Notes: generated from the sequence alone by a model not told the origin. A stretch of DNA of 64,000 nt from Ceratothoa steindachneri (GCA_963969495.1 OZ018333.1:13935420-13999419), one strand, 5' to 3'; shown: positions 47,759-58,675, counted from the first letter of the stretch. Numbers and translations: made by a program.

Positions 47759-48055
47759 TCACAATGCTTTCGACATCACCCAGTCATACTCTTTCACTCT
47801 GCCTCTCCTCCTAGTCACAGGTCCATCAACTGTCTCTGTCATCTGTCGTAATGTCTCCTCATGTCTGTCCATGGCCCCTTCTCTATGTACTTCATCCACA
47901 CACACATCCGACATTCCCTGACCAATCCCACTCAAATCCTCAACTAACCTCTCTACTACATCCATCAAACCTTCCCATTCTTTCATAGCATTTATTGACT
48001 CTTGTTCCAATTTCGTACTTATCCCATTTATACTCTCTAGCATAGACTCACTCAT
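47759..48055 (-). CDS. Small ORF downstream of pol, split from the Pol tail (element IV)
   Basis: 98 codons. Its ATG overlaps the pol stop by 8 nt (AATGAGTGA arrangement) in the +1 frame. Predicted to be mostly helical and acidic (MLESINGISTKLEQES, AMKEWEGLMDVVERLVEDL), ending TRRRGRVKEYDWVMSKAL. It matches the C-terminal third of the long Pol tail of element III, where the same sequence is fused in frame. So either a small indel split the tail here, or this copy makes it by reinitiation or +1 slippage. Function unknown; no membrane segment. Confidence 0.6.
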   Translation of the reverse strand: MSESMLESINGISTKLEQESINAMKEWEGLMDVVERLVEDLSGIGQGMSDVCVDEVHREGAMDRHEETLRQMTETVDGPVTRRRGRVKEYDWVMSKAL

Positions 48056-51000
48056 TCAACGGAAACTTACAAATACTGTACGTTCTATCATATACTCCAT
48101 CTCGATCTTGCACAAACCCAGAAAACTCTCTCACATCACTCTCACCAAACTGTTCCATCCATTCATCCTTTCTCAACCATTTACTCTTACGCTTCCCCCT
48201 TCGATGTTCAACTAACACTAACTGCTTCCCCTCTAAAGCACTAGCTATATCATCCACCATTTCACAGTCTTCCATTCTTTCAGACAGATATTCATTCACC
48301 GGATGTTGCACCAAATATTCAGGAGGTTCACGCCACTTTCGCAACTCACCTTGATGCGCTCTACATTCATCCAAACTTCCATCCTCTCTTTCACGAACTA
48401 TCACATAACTTACCCCATTCGACCAAACCTTTCTTACTACAAACGGACCTTCAAATTTCTCTTTCAACTTATCCACATTCAGCCTACCTTTTGTCTCAAT
48501 CTCCTTTAGTACTTTATCACCCACAGAAAAACTCTCAAACCTTTCATTCCCTTTTCTCCACAACTCACGATCCTTCTCACTAAGTCCCATATGTGGCCTA
48601 ATCATTCGTTCAAAGTTCATCAAATACTTACATGGTGACATTCCAATCGCCTTATGCACTGTCATGTTATACGCCCAAAGCACTCTTCCCAAACATTCAT
48701 CCCATTCTTTCCCATCTTTCACCATCAATCGTAACATCTCACTCAAAGTTCTTATCGTTCTTTCAGCCAAACCATTCGCACTAGGCATATACGGCGTTGT
48801 TCGCACATGATCTATTCCCCATTCACTCAACATCTCCTCAAAAGCACGTCCTACAAACTCAGGTCCATTGTCACTCCACATTCGCACAGGCTTACACATG
48901 CACATAGGCAGCATTCTCTCACTCACTTCTCTAGCAACAGTCAATGAAGATTTATTTGTCACAGGTGCAGCATACGCAAATTTGCTCTTATGATCCACCA
49001 TCACAATCATCCCTACATACCCTCTTGCAGTCCTCGGAAAAGACACGCAATCAATCGCTATCATTTCAAAGGGTTCATTCACACTCAACTTTAATACAGG
49101 TGGGGCGGCATACACTCTCTGATACTTTCTCTTCTGGCATACTTCACACGTAGTCGCTACATCCACGCAAATCTTTCTCAAAAAGGGACTAAATATACAT
49201 CCTTTCATACATTCCCACAATTTATTCTTACCCATATGTCCAAACCTATCATGCACAATCTTCACCATTCCAATCGTGCCACACACGGAAAACACCGGAA
49301 TATATACATCCTCATCATCTATACATTGCACAAAATACACTAAACCCTTGCACACTACAAACTTTCCAGCAAACCTTCTAAACTCTCTTAATATGCAACT
49401 CCATTCATTCACAGGAACACTGGTCATCACGCTATCTTTCAATTCACGCACCATCAGACATGACTCTTGCATGCTCTCTATATCTTCAGCAGTCAACAGC
49501 TCTTCACTCAAATTGACACCTGCCACTCCTACAAATCCAGTTGAGCCTACAAGCTCACTCTGCAACTTCCCAACTGTTACACCATCTTTCAATAAACATT
49601 CATTACATACATCCACAGAAATCCTATTCTTACGCAGAAAATCAATCCCAAACAGAAAACAATAAGGTAACTCATTCTCGCTTAGCACAACAAATTCATG
49701 CAATATATCATTCAACTTCCCCATGCTTACAGACAAACTCACTTCCTCCCATGCCATAATACGTCCACTTCCGAGTCCACTTATCGAAACTGTCACACCT
49801 TTTCTAGAAACATTCAAACTCATATTGTCAGCATCTTGCACAACCTTTGCATTCACCAAGGAAATTTGCGCACCTGTGTCAATCATTCCACAATAGCTCT
49901 TCCCATTTATAGTCAAGGTAACTTGCACTCTCTCTTCAAGTCCATGTTCACACATTATATTCAACACTTCGGTCTGTTCCACAAACACTTCTGCAGCATC
50001 CAAACCTTCATCTTCACTAACAGGAACAGTTCCTTCGCAAACGTAGTCAATCTCTCTTCTTACATAATTCTTCTTCTCAATCAGCCAATTATAATGCACA
50101 CCACTCAAACATTGCAGATGCAACTCACACCCATTCACTCGGTCTACACCTTTACCACGATACATCACTGGCTTCTCCACACCATAATGCACATATACTC
50201 TCACACCAAACAGCTTACTCACTATCGCTAACACTTCCTGAAACATCATCACTCCTGGCATACACATACTTCTTAACTCTTTTCTTAACCTACTTGAATT
50301 TTCCATTCCCAATTGCTCTGGTCTCTTACACGCTTCTTCCATAACCACCTTTCGTAATGCATTCACACTTTCTGGCACCTTTTCAAGCAATCCATCTTTC
50401 ACCAAGTCTCGTAAACCATACAACACACTTTCGAACATAGAATCACCTCCACCCTTACATTTTCTTCCAACAACTACACCTGCTGGCAAATACTCAGGAT
50501 TTATGCTTACAGTCTCGCTCTCATTCAAACTACAAGGCAAACGTGACATCAAATCAGCAATCACATTCCTTTCACCTGGCAAATACTCAACCACAAAATC
50601 AAAATCACTCAAATCCTCTATCGTCCTTGCAAGCCTACTATCAACTAACCTCATACGCTGCAAATACACTAGTGGCTGGTGATCTGTTCTCACTACAAAC
50701 CGTACTCCATACAGAAATGGTCGTAACGACTTGAGACAGAATCTTAACGCAGCCAGCTCTCTTTCAATCGTTGAATATGCATGCTCTGCCACACTAAACG
50801 CCTTGGAAACATACGCAATTACTCGCTTTCTTTCAACTCCATTCACAACTTGATCTTGCATCAAACATCCACCCATCGAATGACCACTTGCATCCGTATA
50901 CACTTCAAGCATTCCTGCATTTGTTCCATATGCTGGATATGCAAGTTCCACATCTTTTGCAACTTCCGCTTTTAACTTTTCAAACGCTGCATTCATAGAG

Positions 51001-52849
51001 TCATTCCACTTAATCACAGCACTCTTCTTTTTCCCAGTCCATACACTCAACGGTTTCATTACACCTGAACAATCTTTCATAAACTTTCTTCCAAACTCAA
51101 CTAAACCAAGAAATCCACGCAGCTCTCTCACTGTGGTAGGCTTAGGGAAATTCCTAACCTTTCCCACGAACTTCTCCGATTTACGCAATCCAACCGCACT
51201 CACCTTATGTCCTAAAAACTCAACTTCACTACCAAACCATACACATTTAGACAACTTCACTTTGACACCAACCTCTTCCAACTTTCTTAAAACATCATTC
51301 ACCAAGGTCATATGTTCTTCCATGTTCTCACTCATCACCAAAATATCATCCAAAAACACTCGTACATTCTTACACGGAAAACCACTCAACTCTACATTCA
51401 TAGCACGCTGAAAAGCAGCTGGGGCGTTCGCCAACCCAAAGCTCAGGTTTCTAAACTGATAATGGCGCTTTGAGGTAGAGAACGCCGTAATAGGTCTACT
51501 CTCTTCAGCCACAGGCATCTGGTAGTATCCACGTACCAGATCCATCTTAGAAAACACTTTCATTCCATACCTACTGTACACACATTCAGACACAACACTC
51601 ATAGGAAACTTGTCTTTCAACGTTCGTTCATTCACTCTTCTATAGTCAATACACAGTCGCAAACGTCCATCTGGCTTTCGTACAGGTACAATCGGACTAT
51701 TCCAGGCACTCACACTCGGCTCAATCACGCCAATTCTCTCTAATTCCTCACACTGTTCCTCAATCTCTTGAACCACAGGGGCAGGGAAATGACGAGGCCT
51801 TTGATATATTGGCATATCGTCGCTCAAAATTATTTTGAACTCAGGCAAGCGAGCGTTGCCAAAGTCCTCATCCCCTTGACTCAAAGCACCTCTCCTATTC
51901 CACAACATCCTGTAAACTTTTTGCTTCTCACATTCACTCAACTTTTCTTCCAATTTCACTTGCTCAATCAAATCTTCATACTTCCAAACATTCGACGTTA
52001 CACTCACGGAAAACACATTTGCATTCACCACATGCATATCATTCTCCATATTCACCACTGTATTTAACACACCCAATTTATCTCCCACTTGCACTCCTCT
52101 AAGACTCTTCCTTCGCAGATCAGGCCAAACTTGCATGCAGACACACGGATCTTTCATATCAATTATACCATCAAACACATGCACCACTCGCCTTAATCGA
52201 TAGTTCGCAGCACTACCATCCAAGACATAAATATTCCCATCATTCTCATTTATCTCAACATCCGAATTCCATCCAATCCTTACACTCAATGTTTCATTCT
52301 GCTTGACAGGCACACTCTCAATCGCATATACCTCCAGACCTTTCATGATGTTCACTCTCACACTTCCATCTGGATTCACATACCATTGACACTTCATACT
52401 TCCATCCTTCTTACATTCAATCATCTCTAAATCAGGGTGAATCACAATACCATTCGCTTTCAAAAACTTATAACCTAATAGCATGTCATACTTCTTGTTT
52501 GCACCTTCTACAACACAAAATTCATCTTCATTCATCCGGACACCGGCAATCAAAACACTTTCTCTAAACCTTGCAACAATCGGCACATCCTGTTCACCTA
52601 ATCCAGTCAAATGATATCCACGATCCTTAACTTCACTTACTTTCATTCCTACAAATGCTTCATAGTACACCACATTCACCTTACATCCTGTATCAATCAA
52701 TGCACTAACTTCTCGTTCTCCACACTTAATTTTAACACACATACACCTATTCACTCTCTGACCCCAATTCACTCCACGATTTGACAATCCTTCTCTCACA
52801 TTCATCACTTGCACTCTAGAGAATTCCCCAGAAGGAACCCTCTCATTCC
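48048..52849 (-). CDS. pol: Element IV Pol polyprotein (PR1-RT-RNase H-OTU-like-PR2-integrase-tail)
   Basis: The frame is open for 1588 codons from 52814 and is open further up to the gag stop. Retropepsin 1: LIDTGCKVNVVY, Asp about 41, and MLLGYKFLKANG about 111-122. RT: YQRPRHFPAP 337, KMDLVRGYYQMP 423, FLDD 487-490, FLGH 533. RNase H: D640, E684, D711, D754. OTU-like: GGGDSMFESV 788-797 (Ser at the Cys position) and LSGVHYNWLI 903-912. Retropepsin 2: CGMIDTGAQISLVN, D979, and FLFGIDFL 1053-1060. Integrase: H1188, H1193, C1223, C1226; D1255, D1315, E1351; GPF module about 1456; then a basic tail with one EFSGF motif. All RT, RNase H and integrase catalytic residues are present. Translation is probably by -1 frameshifting from gag. 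Confidence 0.95.
52819..52844 (-). promoter_or_regulatory. Predicted frameshift-stimulating hairpin
   Basis: Eight nucleotides after the heptamer, GAGAG can pair with TTCTC and TTCC with GGGG (two G-U pairs), with a 2x2 internal mismatch and a TTCT loop. The spacing is in the normal range for -1 frameshift stimulators. The fold was worked out by eye. Confidence 0.45.
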
Positions 52850-54592
52850 TTAGTTTCCCTGAGTCGTATCCTCTCGATTACTTGCATCATTCCCATCCAT
52901 TCTTTCATTCATGCATCTTTCTCCGGTCCTACACAACCTTGTTGCATGACCTACCATTCCGCATTTACCACAGGTAGCTCTTGGACTGGCACACATCCTG
53001 GCATAATGCCCTATCTGCCCACAATTACCACACACTCCAGGTCCACTCATATTTACTCGACCACCTTCCCTGCAATCTCGTACCAAGTGGCCCATTCTTC
53101 CACATCCATAACACGCTCTTTCCCTCGCACGACTACAATCTTTTATCATGTGCCCCATTTGTCCACAGCCAAAGCAACTTCCTTGTGACCAGCAACAGTC
53201 AACCCTCATATGCCCAACTTTCTTGCACCTCAGACACCTAGGCTCATTTACTCTAGATCTACTGTCATTCCTACCATTTGTGCGACCACTATTCCGACCA
53301 TTCTGAACCCTACTCCACCCATTCCGACTCTCACTCCTACTTTTACTCCCTCTGGGTTGGCGGCCAACATACACACTCTGTTGTTCATTCTGCCCGCTGT
53401 AATAATTTTCCAAAAATCTAGACATCACTTCGATTGGGTTCTCTGTCAATGCGTCCCGATATGACCGGAACTGGGGCAACTTACTGATACTTGAGTTGCG
53501 CACAGTGTGAATCGAGGCCTCCTCCCTTCCATAATCCTCAAATTCACGGTCCTCTAACATCTCCAGTACATCCTTCCATAGCAATCTTTCACCAGCCCAT
53601 TTCATCTTCTCTTTCCTCTTATACGTCACATACTCACTCACTTCATTCGGAACCGTATTTAAAAACTTCTTCATCAGCTCCTTATTCCCATTTATTCCGT
53701 CATCTCCAAATCTCATTCGTGCCAAGGACTCTAAGCGATGCGCATAAGAATTCACATCCTCATTCTTCCCCATTCTCGCTTCCTCAAACCCATTTGTTTT
53801 CTTATATTTCACACTTGTCTTCATCCGCTTACAGTGCTCTATTATTCTCTCTTTCATAACCTCCCACTTAAGCTCACCCACACTCATAATTGTCCGGTAA
53901 AAATCCTTCATACGCCCATCCAGAAACTCGCACAACTCTTTCACCCAAAACCTATTATTCTCTCCAAATTTTTCCTTACAATAATTTTCTTACTCTTTCA
54001 AAAACACTTTCACATCTTTTGCTCCTTCCACTATAAACTTACTTAACTTTGGCACTTCTCTGATCAGTATACTCCGATGAACCTCAGCATCACTTTCACT
54101 ATCACTCACTTCTCTCCCACTTTCACTCATGCCTTCATTCGAGCTGAAATATAATGAGTCAATACTAGCCAGTCGGGTCCTTTCCTGTCGGTCTGGGCAT
54201 CTAGTCTTTGGGGTCTTCTTTTTTCGATGCCTAGTCATTTGCAGAGGTTCCTTTATGCCTGTCAATCCCTTTTTATCAGTCATGTCAATTCCAAGTGGAG
54301 TCGAGGCCACACCCCCACCAATTGCACCTGATTCTCCCATTTTCTCATTCAGCATTCGCATCAATCTTTCCTCCATTCGCACCTCACTGTCTTTAATCCT
54401 CTCTTCCATTCTCACTTCCATCTCCCTCATTTTCCTTTTCAAACTATCATTCTCTTCTCTCAAATGCGCATTTTCTCTGTCTTTCTGCCGCACTAACTCA
54501 TTTAGTCTTCTCATCTCCAACTCCATGGTCCCAATCTGTTCCTCCTCCATTAGGGACAAAAGACACAGGCTCTCACTCCTCTCCTTCCTCAA
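52850..54592 (-). CDS. gag: Element IV Gag with five CCHC zinc knuckles and one in-frame stop
   Basis: One frame of about 580 codons containing a single TAA at 53990-53992. The likely start is MEEEQIGTMELEMRRLNELV (ATG 54550). The N-terminus is a strong coiled coil (RQKDRENAHLREENDSLKRK). Next come a Lys/Arg-rich region, a Ser/Glu-rich segment and a capsid-like region (CEFLDGRMKDFYRTIMSVGE, NSYAHRLESLARMRF). Then a basic RGSKSRSESRNG-type linker and five knuckles: CLRCKKVGHMRVDC, CFGCGQMGHMIKDC, CYGCGRMGHLVRDC, CGNCGQIGHYARMC, CGKCGMVGHATRLC. The aligned element III residue at the stop is a Phe in FERYC, so the TAA is probably a single nonsense mutation. Confidence 0.85.
52853..52859 (-). promoter_or_regulatory. 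-1 ribosomal frameshift heptamer GGGAAAC at the gag-pol junction
   Basis: On the minus strand the gag codons read GGA AAC TAA, preceded by G, giving G_GGA_AAC, a canonical X_XXY_YYZ slippery site like those used by several retroviruses. Slipping one base back enters the pol frame, which is open through the whole intervening stretch (KLRNERVPSGEFS). Element III keeps the same layout with AGGAAAC and a conserved peptide. Confidence 0.8.
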
Positions 54593-54603
54593 ACCACCGG
54601 GCA

Positions 54604-54621
54604 GTCCCTATTCGGGCGCCA
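54604..54621 (-). promoter_or_regulatory. Element IV primer-binding site (Lys-tRNA type)
   Basis: The minus strand reads TGGCGCCCGAATAGGGAC, seven bases inside the 5' LTR edge. It differs at one position from the PBS complementary to Lys-tRNA used by lentiviruses. Confidence 0.85.
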
Positions 54622-54628
54622 AAAATAT

Positions 54629-55625
54629 GTAGCGACTGGATCGCGAGTCCCCAGCCAAAAGTTCCCGCCGCCCTGACAAGGTCCGCTCGGTGGTTCAAGA
54701 AGAGGGTATTGAGGAGAGAGAGTATTTTCTAAATTTAATTTACACACAAAAAAAGAAATTAACCACAACCCCAGAAAACAAAAATGTAAATTTACCCAAT
54801 TTCCAAAATATTATCTATCTTAAACCACAACCAAAGATATTTATATATATATAATGATATAGTGGGCCTTACAACTTTACCCTGGCCACACACACGCAAA
54901 TAAGGAAATGTTTAGGGCTTCACAACCAGATTGCCCAGTGCCACCATGTGAGTCTGTTCTACTTTCTTCAGCTCTGGGAGCACTATTACCGGTATGGGAG
55001 GGGTGGGGGAGGGAAAGGGAGGCGGGCCCGCTTTCTTGAGGGAAGAGAGGTTCCCTTTTCTTAAGGGACTGGAAGTTCAACTTCAGCCAAGGCGAATGAT
55101 TCGCACTCAAGGATGAGGAAGTGGTGGCTCCAGTCAGAGCGGAAAGTGTGAGGGCTCAGGCCCCAATTGATGCACACCTTTTCTGCCACACGAGAGTCAA
55201 GATTGGCTTCAGCCGTCTCCAAAAGCCAGATGTCGGCGACAATCGGTACCACGGAACTGGAAAAGAGAAGGCACATTCAGTCACCTATTCACTGCCACAC
55301 TCAAACATCTTTACTTCTAACTCATTCAACCATATCCACTCTCACACAATCTTCACTCACCTATCTTCCGTCCAGGCGGCTCTTCCTTCCTCAGTCACAA
55401 ACTTTACTCCCAAACTTTTACCTACACTTTCTAAAGAAAAATATATGCTGAAAGGATCCGCCTAAAAAGAAAACAGGAGATGAATGGGGGAGCACGATAG
55501 AGATCCATCGAGTCCCCCCACACAAAGTAAAGACGGTGATCACACGATCCACACCCACACACATTCTGCAAAAGAAGAAAGAGATTAGACATAGGGGAGG
55601 GGAGGCGGACAACCAAACTACTACA
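54629..55625 (-). repeat. Element IV 5' LTR
   Basis: Partner of 46720-47701. Differences seen by eye: cggcggg/cgactgg near the end, an extra aaaaaagaaattaaccacaa-like 15 bp, and single-base changes (gcgcacc/gcacacc, cggtgac/cggcgac, gtcctcc/gtccccc). The outer edge is followed by ACAC. Confidence 0.95.
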
Positions 55626-55629
55626 ACAC

Positions 55630-56700
55630 TTCCTATCCCAAACCTGGCAAGGACCCCTCAAAGGCTTCCTCATACAGACCCATTATCCTCCTTTCCAATC
55701 TTGAGAAAACACTAGAACACATTGTACAGAACAGACTGACATGGTGGCTAGAACACAAACACCTCCTTCCCACATACATGTACGGGTTTCATCGCCACAG
55801 GGGCACACTGGATGCCCTACTCCACCTGGAACACCACATTTATGAAGGATTTAACAATAAACAATTCACTCTAGGAGCATTTCTCGACCTTAAAGGAGCT
55901 TTTGACTCCGTTTCATATAACTCTATTATAACAAAACTTGCCTGCTTGGGAATCAGAGGTTACCTCCTTAACTGGGTTAAGTCCTTCCTATCTTCCAGAT
56001 CCTTCTCCATGGTGATAGGCGATACCTACTCTAGATATCATCCTGTCACCAGAGGTGTCCCACAAGGTTTCCCTCTCAGCCCTCTCCTCTTCAATGTCTT
56101 ACTCTCTGACTTTCTCTCCTTGCCACACACATAAGCGCTCCTGTACACTGATGACATCTCCCTGCTCTGCTCCCACTATCCAAGAGGCTCAGATCAATCT
56201 TCAGCTTGGGCTTGATGATGTCCACTCCTGGACACTGCGCTGAGGTCTGACAGTGAATGCCAAGAAATCTAGCCTCCTGTGCTTCACCCAAAGATGCATC
56301 CCCAACACCCCAGTGATCACCATCAATGGGATCACAATCCCCATCAAAACACTACAAATTCCTCGGTTTAATATTAGCTGGCCCTCGCCTAACCTGGGGC
56401 CACCATATACAATACCTGAAGACCTCATGCCTCAAGAGGCTTAACCTCATGAAGTCCCTTGCAAGTGTCAAGTGGGGTGCGGACAGGAATACCCTCCTCC
56501 ACTTTTATTCTTCTTACATCCAGAACCGCTTGGACTATGGACCCCATAAGGGGCGCGGCGATTTGCCATTTGCCACTGGCCTCCACCATCTCGCTACACT
56601 CATGGGAGGCACATATGCCCCCACCCAAGGCTGGACCGGGCAAGTGAGAGATGCAGAACCCCTGTCTACAAAAGGTTCTGAGGTAGAGGTAGGAAAAGAC
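55630..56700 (+). pseudogene. LINE-A ORF2 reverse transcriptase after element IV
   Basis: Resumes with PIPKPGKDPSKASSYRPI, then SNLEKTLEHIVQNRL, LGAFLDLKGAFDSVSYNSII, RGVPQGFPLSPLLFNVLLSD, a stop, LLYTDDISLLC (catalytic YTDD intact), and in shifted frames KFLGLILAGPRLTWGHHIQY and YSSYIQNRLDYGPH. These are the ordered RT blocks of Jockey/I-group LINEs. At least one stop and two frameshifts are present. Homology fades at about 56700; RNase H and 3' UTR of this copy are not seen. Confidence 0.88.
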
Positions 56701-57059
56701 TCTTAGTCAGCCCAATCTCCTGATAAGTCCTTGAGGGTGACAGTGCCTGGAATTGTTCCTCTGCTCTAGGAGTGGGACCTCTTTGAAGGGGTCCCACTCC
56801 ATCTCCTCTGAGCTGCAGACTCTGGGCCATTTAGGAGGAGCTGCAGAGGCTCATCTCCACCCACCTCATTGATCCAAGGTTTGTTGAGCTGATGGGAGCC
56901 AGCCTGCCCATGGGGGTGGGCATGCCTGCCCCAGTAATGGGTCATATGCCCTGAGCGCCTGGTTGAGATACCTGGTACCTTAGGGAGGCTGGCCAGTTGG
57001 GGCCCATCCTGAGGTGGAGATGTTCCTGGAGGTGACCTCACCCCAGATGGCATGGTCTT
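56701..57059. other. Probable LINE-B 5' region, no clear frame
   Basis: GC-richer than the surroundings, without a persistent open frame. It leads directly into the ORF1-like sequence of LINE-B, so it may be that element's 5' UTR. Confidence 0.4.
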
Positions 57060-58670
57060 ACACCAGACACCGAACCTGAGTCTGTTCCTGTGCAAGCCAC
57101 TCCACAGGCAGCACAGACCCCCGAAGACTTGCAACTTGAGGAGAGATCCCAAGATAGGTCTGAGGCTATTAAGTCCTGCCTTCTGCTCAAGCCCCTTCCG
57201 AGGGAGGTAAGAAATGTGTTCACTGCCTGCCCTCCTCTCCTTCCACAGGGGATTCGGGGATGGATGGGTCTAGTAAGACTGGTCAGACTGCCATCTCCTG
57301 CACTGAGGTGCCCTCAGGCAGTGGGGCCCGGAACAAGACTAAGACTAAAGTCACAAGTTCAGTGAGTGGAGCCTCAATTACATAGGGGGACCCTCATTCA
57401 GAGATTGCCTAATATTTTTGAGCCTGTTGGGTTCAAGCAAGCTGGCCAATGGCAACATGCTCCATCAGAGGCAGGGTTAGCAAAAAACCCCAAATTTTGA
57501 AAAAGCCCAATAAAACCTGGGTTTTTTAATATAATATTAATAATTACTTAGTTTAATAATTATATTAAGGTAAGAATAGATCACTGATTGAGAATTATGG
57601 GTACCCATGATAGCCATAACCTGTAGATGGAGAGATGAATTATGAGTCAGTATCAGAGAAATAACCTTAATTTGATACATATTTGTTGAAATTATAAACA
57701 TAAATATAAATTTTGAATAAAATAATGATAAGTAGCATTTATTTCTTGAAAAAAAATGTAATTCATAAACCCCCCCCCCCAAACCCGGGCTTTTTCAAAT
57801 TTCACTTGAAAAAGCCCCCAAAACCCTAGGAATAAAACCCAATTTTTTTAGAGCTGGGTTTTTTTTTTATTTGCCCACCCTGATCAGAGGAGAGCATTAG
57901 CTGGATTGCCTGGTAGAGAACCTAAGGTGATCCTGGTTCTCGGCTGGGAGCCTTTCTGAGGTGGCCATTATTAGTGCCCTTCGTACACTTAATGGCTCAC
58001 CAGTAAATGTGACACTTAGACTCTACCATGAATTTCATGAAAAGAGTGGTTCATGGGAGGGAACTTGTAACTACTCTTTAGAAGACATCACCGAAGAGCT
58101 GGCTGACCTAGGAGCAGTCAAAATCGAATGTATGATGAGAAATGAGGGAAGGGCCTCAATATCCACCCTTACACTCTTTGTCATGTTTGATCATCTTAGG
58201 CTCCCTGAGTTTGTGCATGCTGGTTGGTATCGCTACCCCATGAAGGCATTTGTGCCACTGTGGCAGAGGTGCTATTACTGCCACCACTTCGGTCATATGA
58301 AATGATAATGTAGACGTATAAATTCGGGTTTACCCTAACTCTGCAAGTTGCTCCACAGCCCATACATGATCTTATTGTGTATGACTCTTTAGGCTGCAGA
58401 TCATCTCTCCTTTCATTAGGCTAAAGATTTGGTTCTGGTGTCCCCAGCACCTCCTGCAATGTCTTGCTCCTCAATTTAAAAAAAAAAAGGAACCCTCTGC
58501 TCCTTGCCCCATCCAGACCTACAAGCACGATCACTTCAATGCCAATTCAGTACCCTTCTTTTCCTAGTAGAGCTGGTAGTGCAAAGGGCTTAAACCCAGC
58601 ATTGGCTAAAACCAGAGCTCCTTCCTCCCTCCCCCCGCATGAGTGTTTCCTGTAAGGAGACATGGCTGTG
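57060..58670 (+). pseudogene. LINE-B ORF1 (Gag-like), interrupted by a MITE
   Basis: Before the MITE: VQATPQAAQTPEDLQLEERS and a Ser/Thr/Lys-rich linker in another frame. After it: NGSPVNVTLRLYHEF, LEDITEELADLGAVKIECMM, LRLPEFVHAGWYRYPMKAF and CYYCHHFGHMK, the start of a CCHC knuckle, followed by a stop. This is an ORF1 of a family different from LINE-A. The downstream part (58320-58670) is Pro-rich with stops. Confidence 0.7.
57472..57882. mobile_element. hAT-like MITE, 411 bp, with 8-bp target duplication
   Basis: Termini CAGGGTTAGCAAA and TTTGCCCACCCTG form an imperfect TIR of the CAGGG..GCAAA type known from hAT elements. Perfect flanking repeats ATCAGAGG (57464-57471 and 57883-57890) give the 8-bp duplication. 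The subterminal regions are long inverted stretches of AAAACCC/GGGTTTT type, and the centre is AT-rich. No coding capacity, so it must be mobilised in trans. Confidence 0.9.
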
Positions 58671-58675
58671 TACAT

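Larger units (their letters stand above)
46720..55625 (-). mobile_element. Element IV: young Gypsy element with double-protease/OTU-like Pol
   Basis: A complete LTR retrotransposon of about 8.9 kb on the minus strand. The LTRs (46720-47701 and 54629-55625) differ at only a handful of sites plus one indel of about 15 bp and a TA-tract difference, so insertion is recent. The perfect 4-bp target duplication ACAC (46716-46719 and 55626-55629) lies in the LINE-A reverse transcriptase. It has a Lys-tRNA-type PBS, Gag with one nonsense codon, an uninterrupted 1588-codon Pol and a small downstream ORF. No envelope-like gene. Confidence 0.96.
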
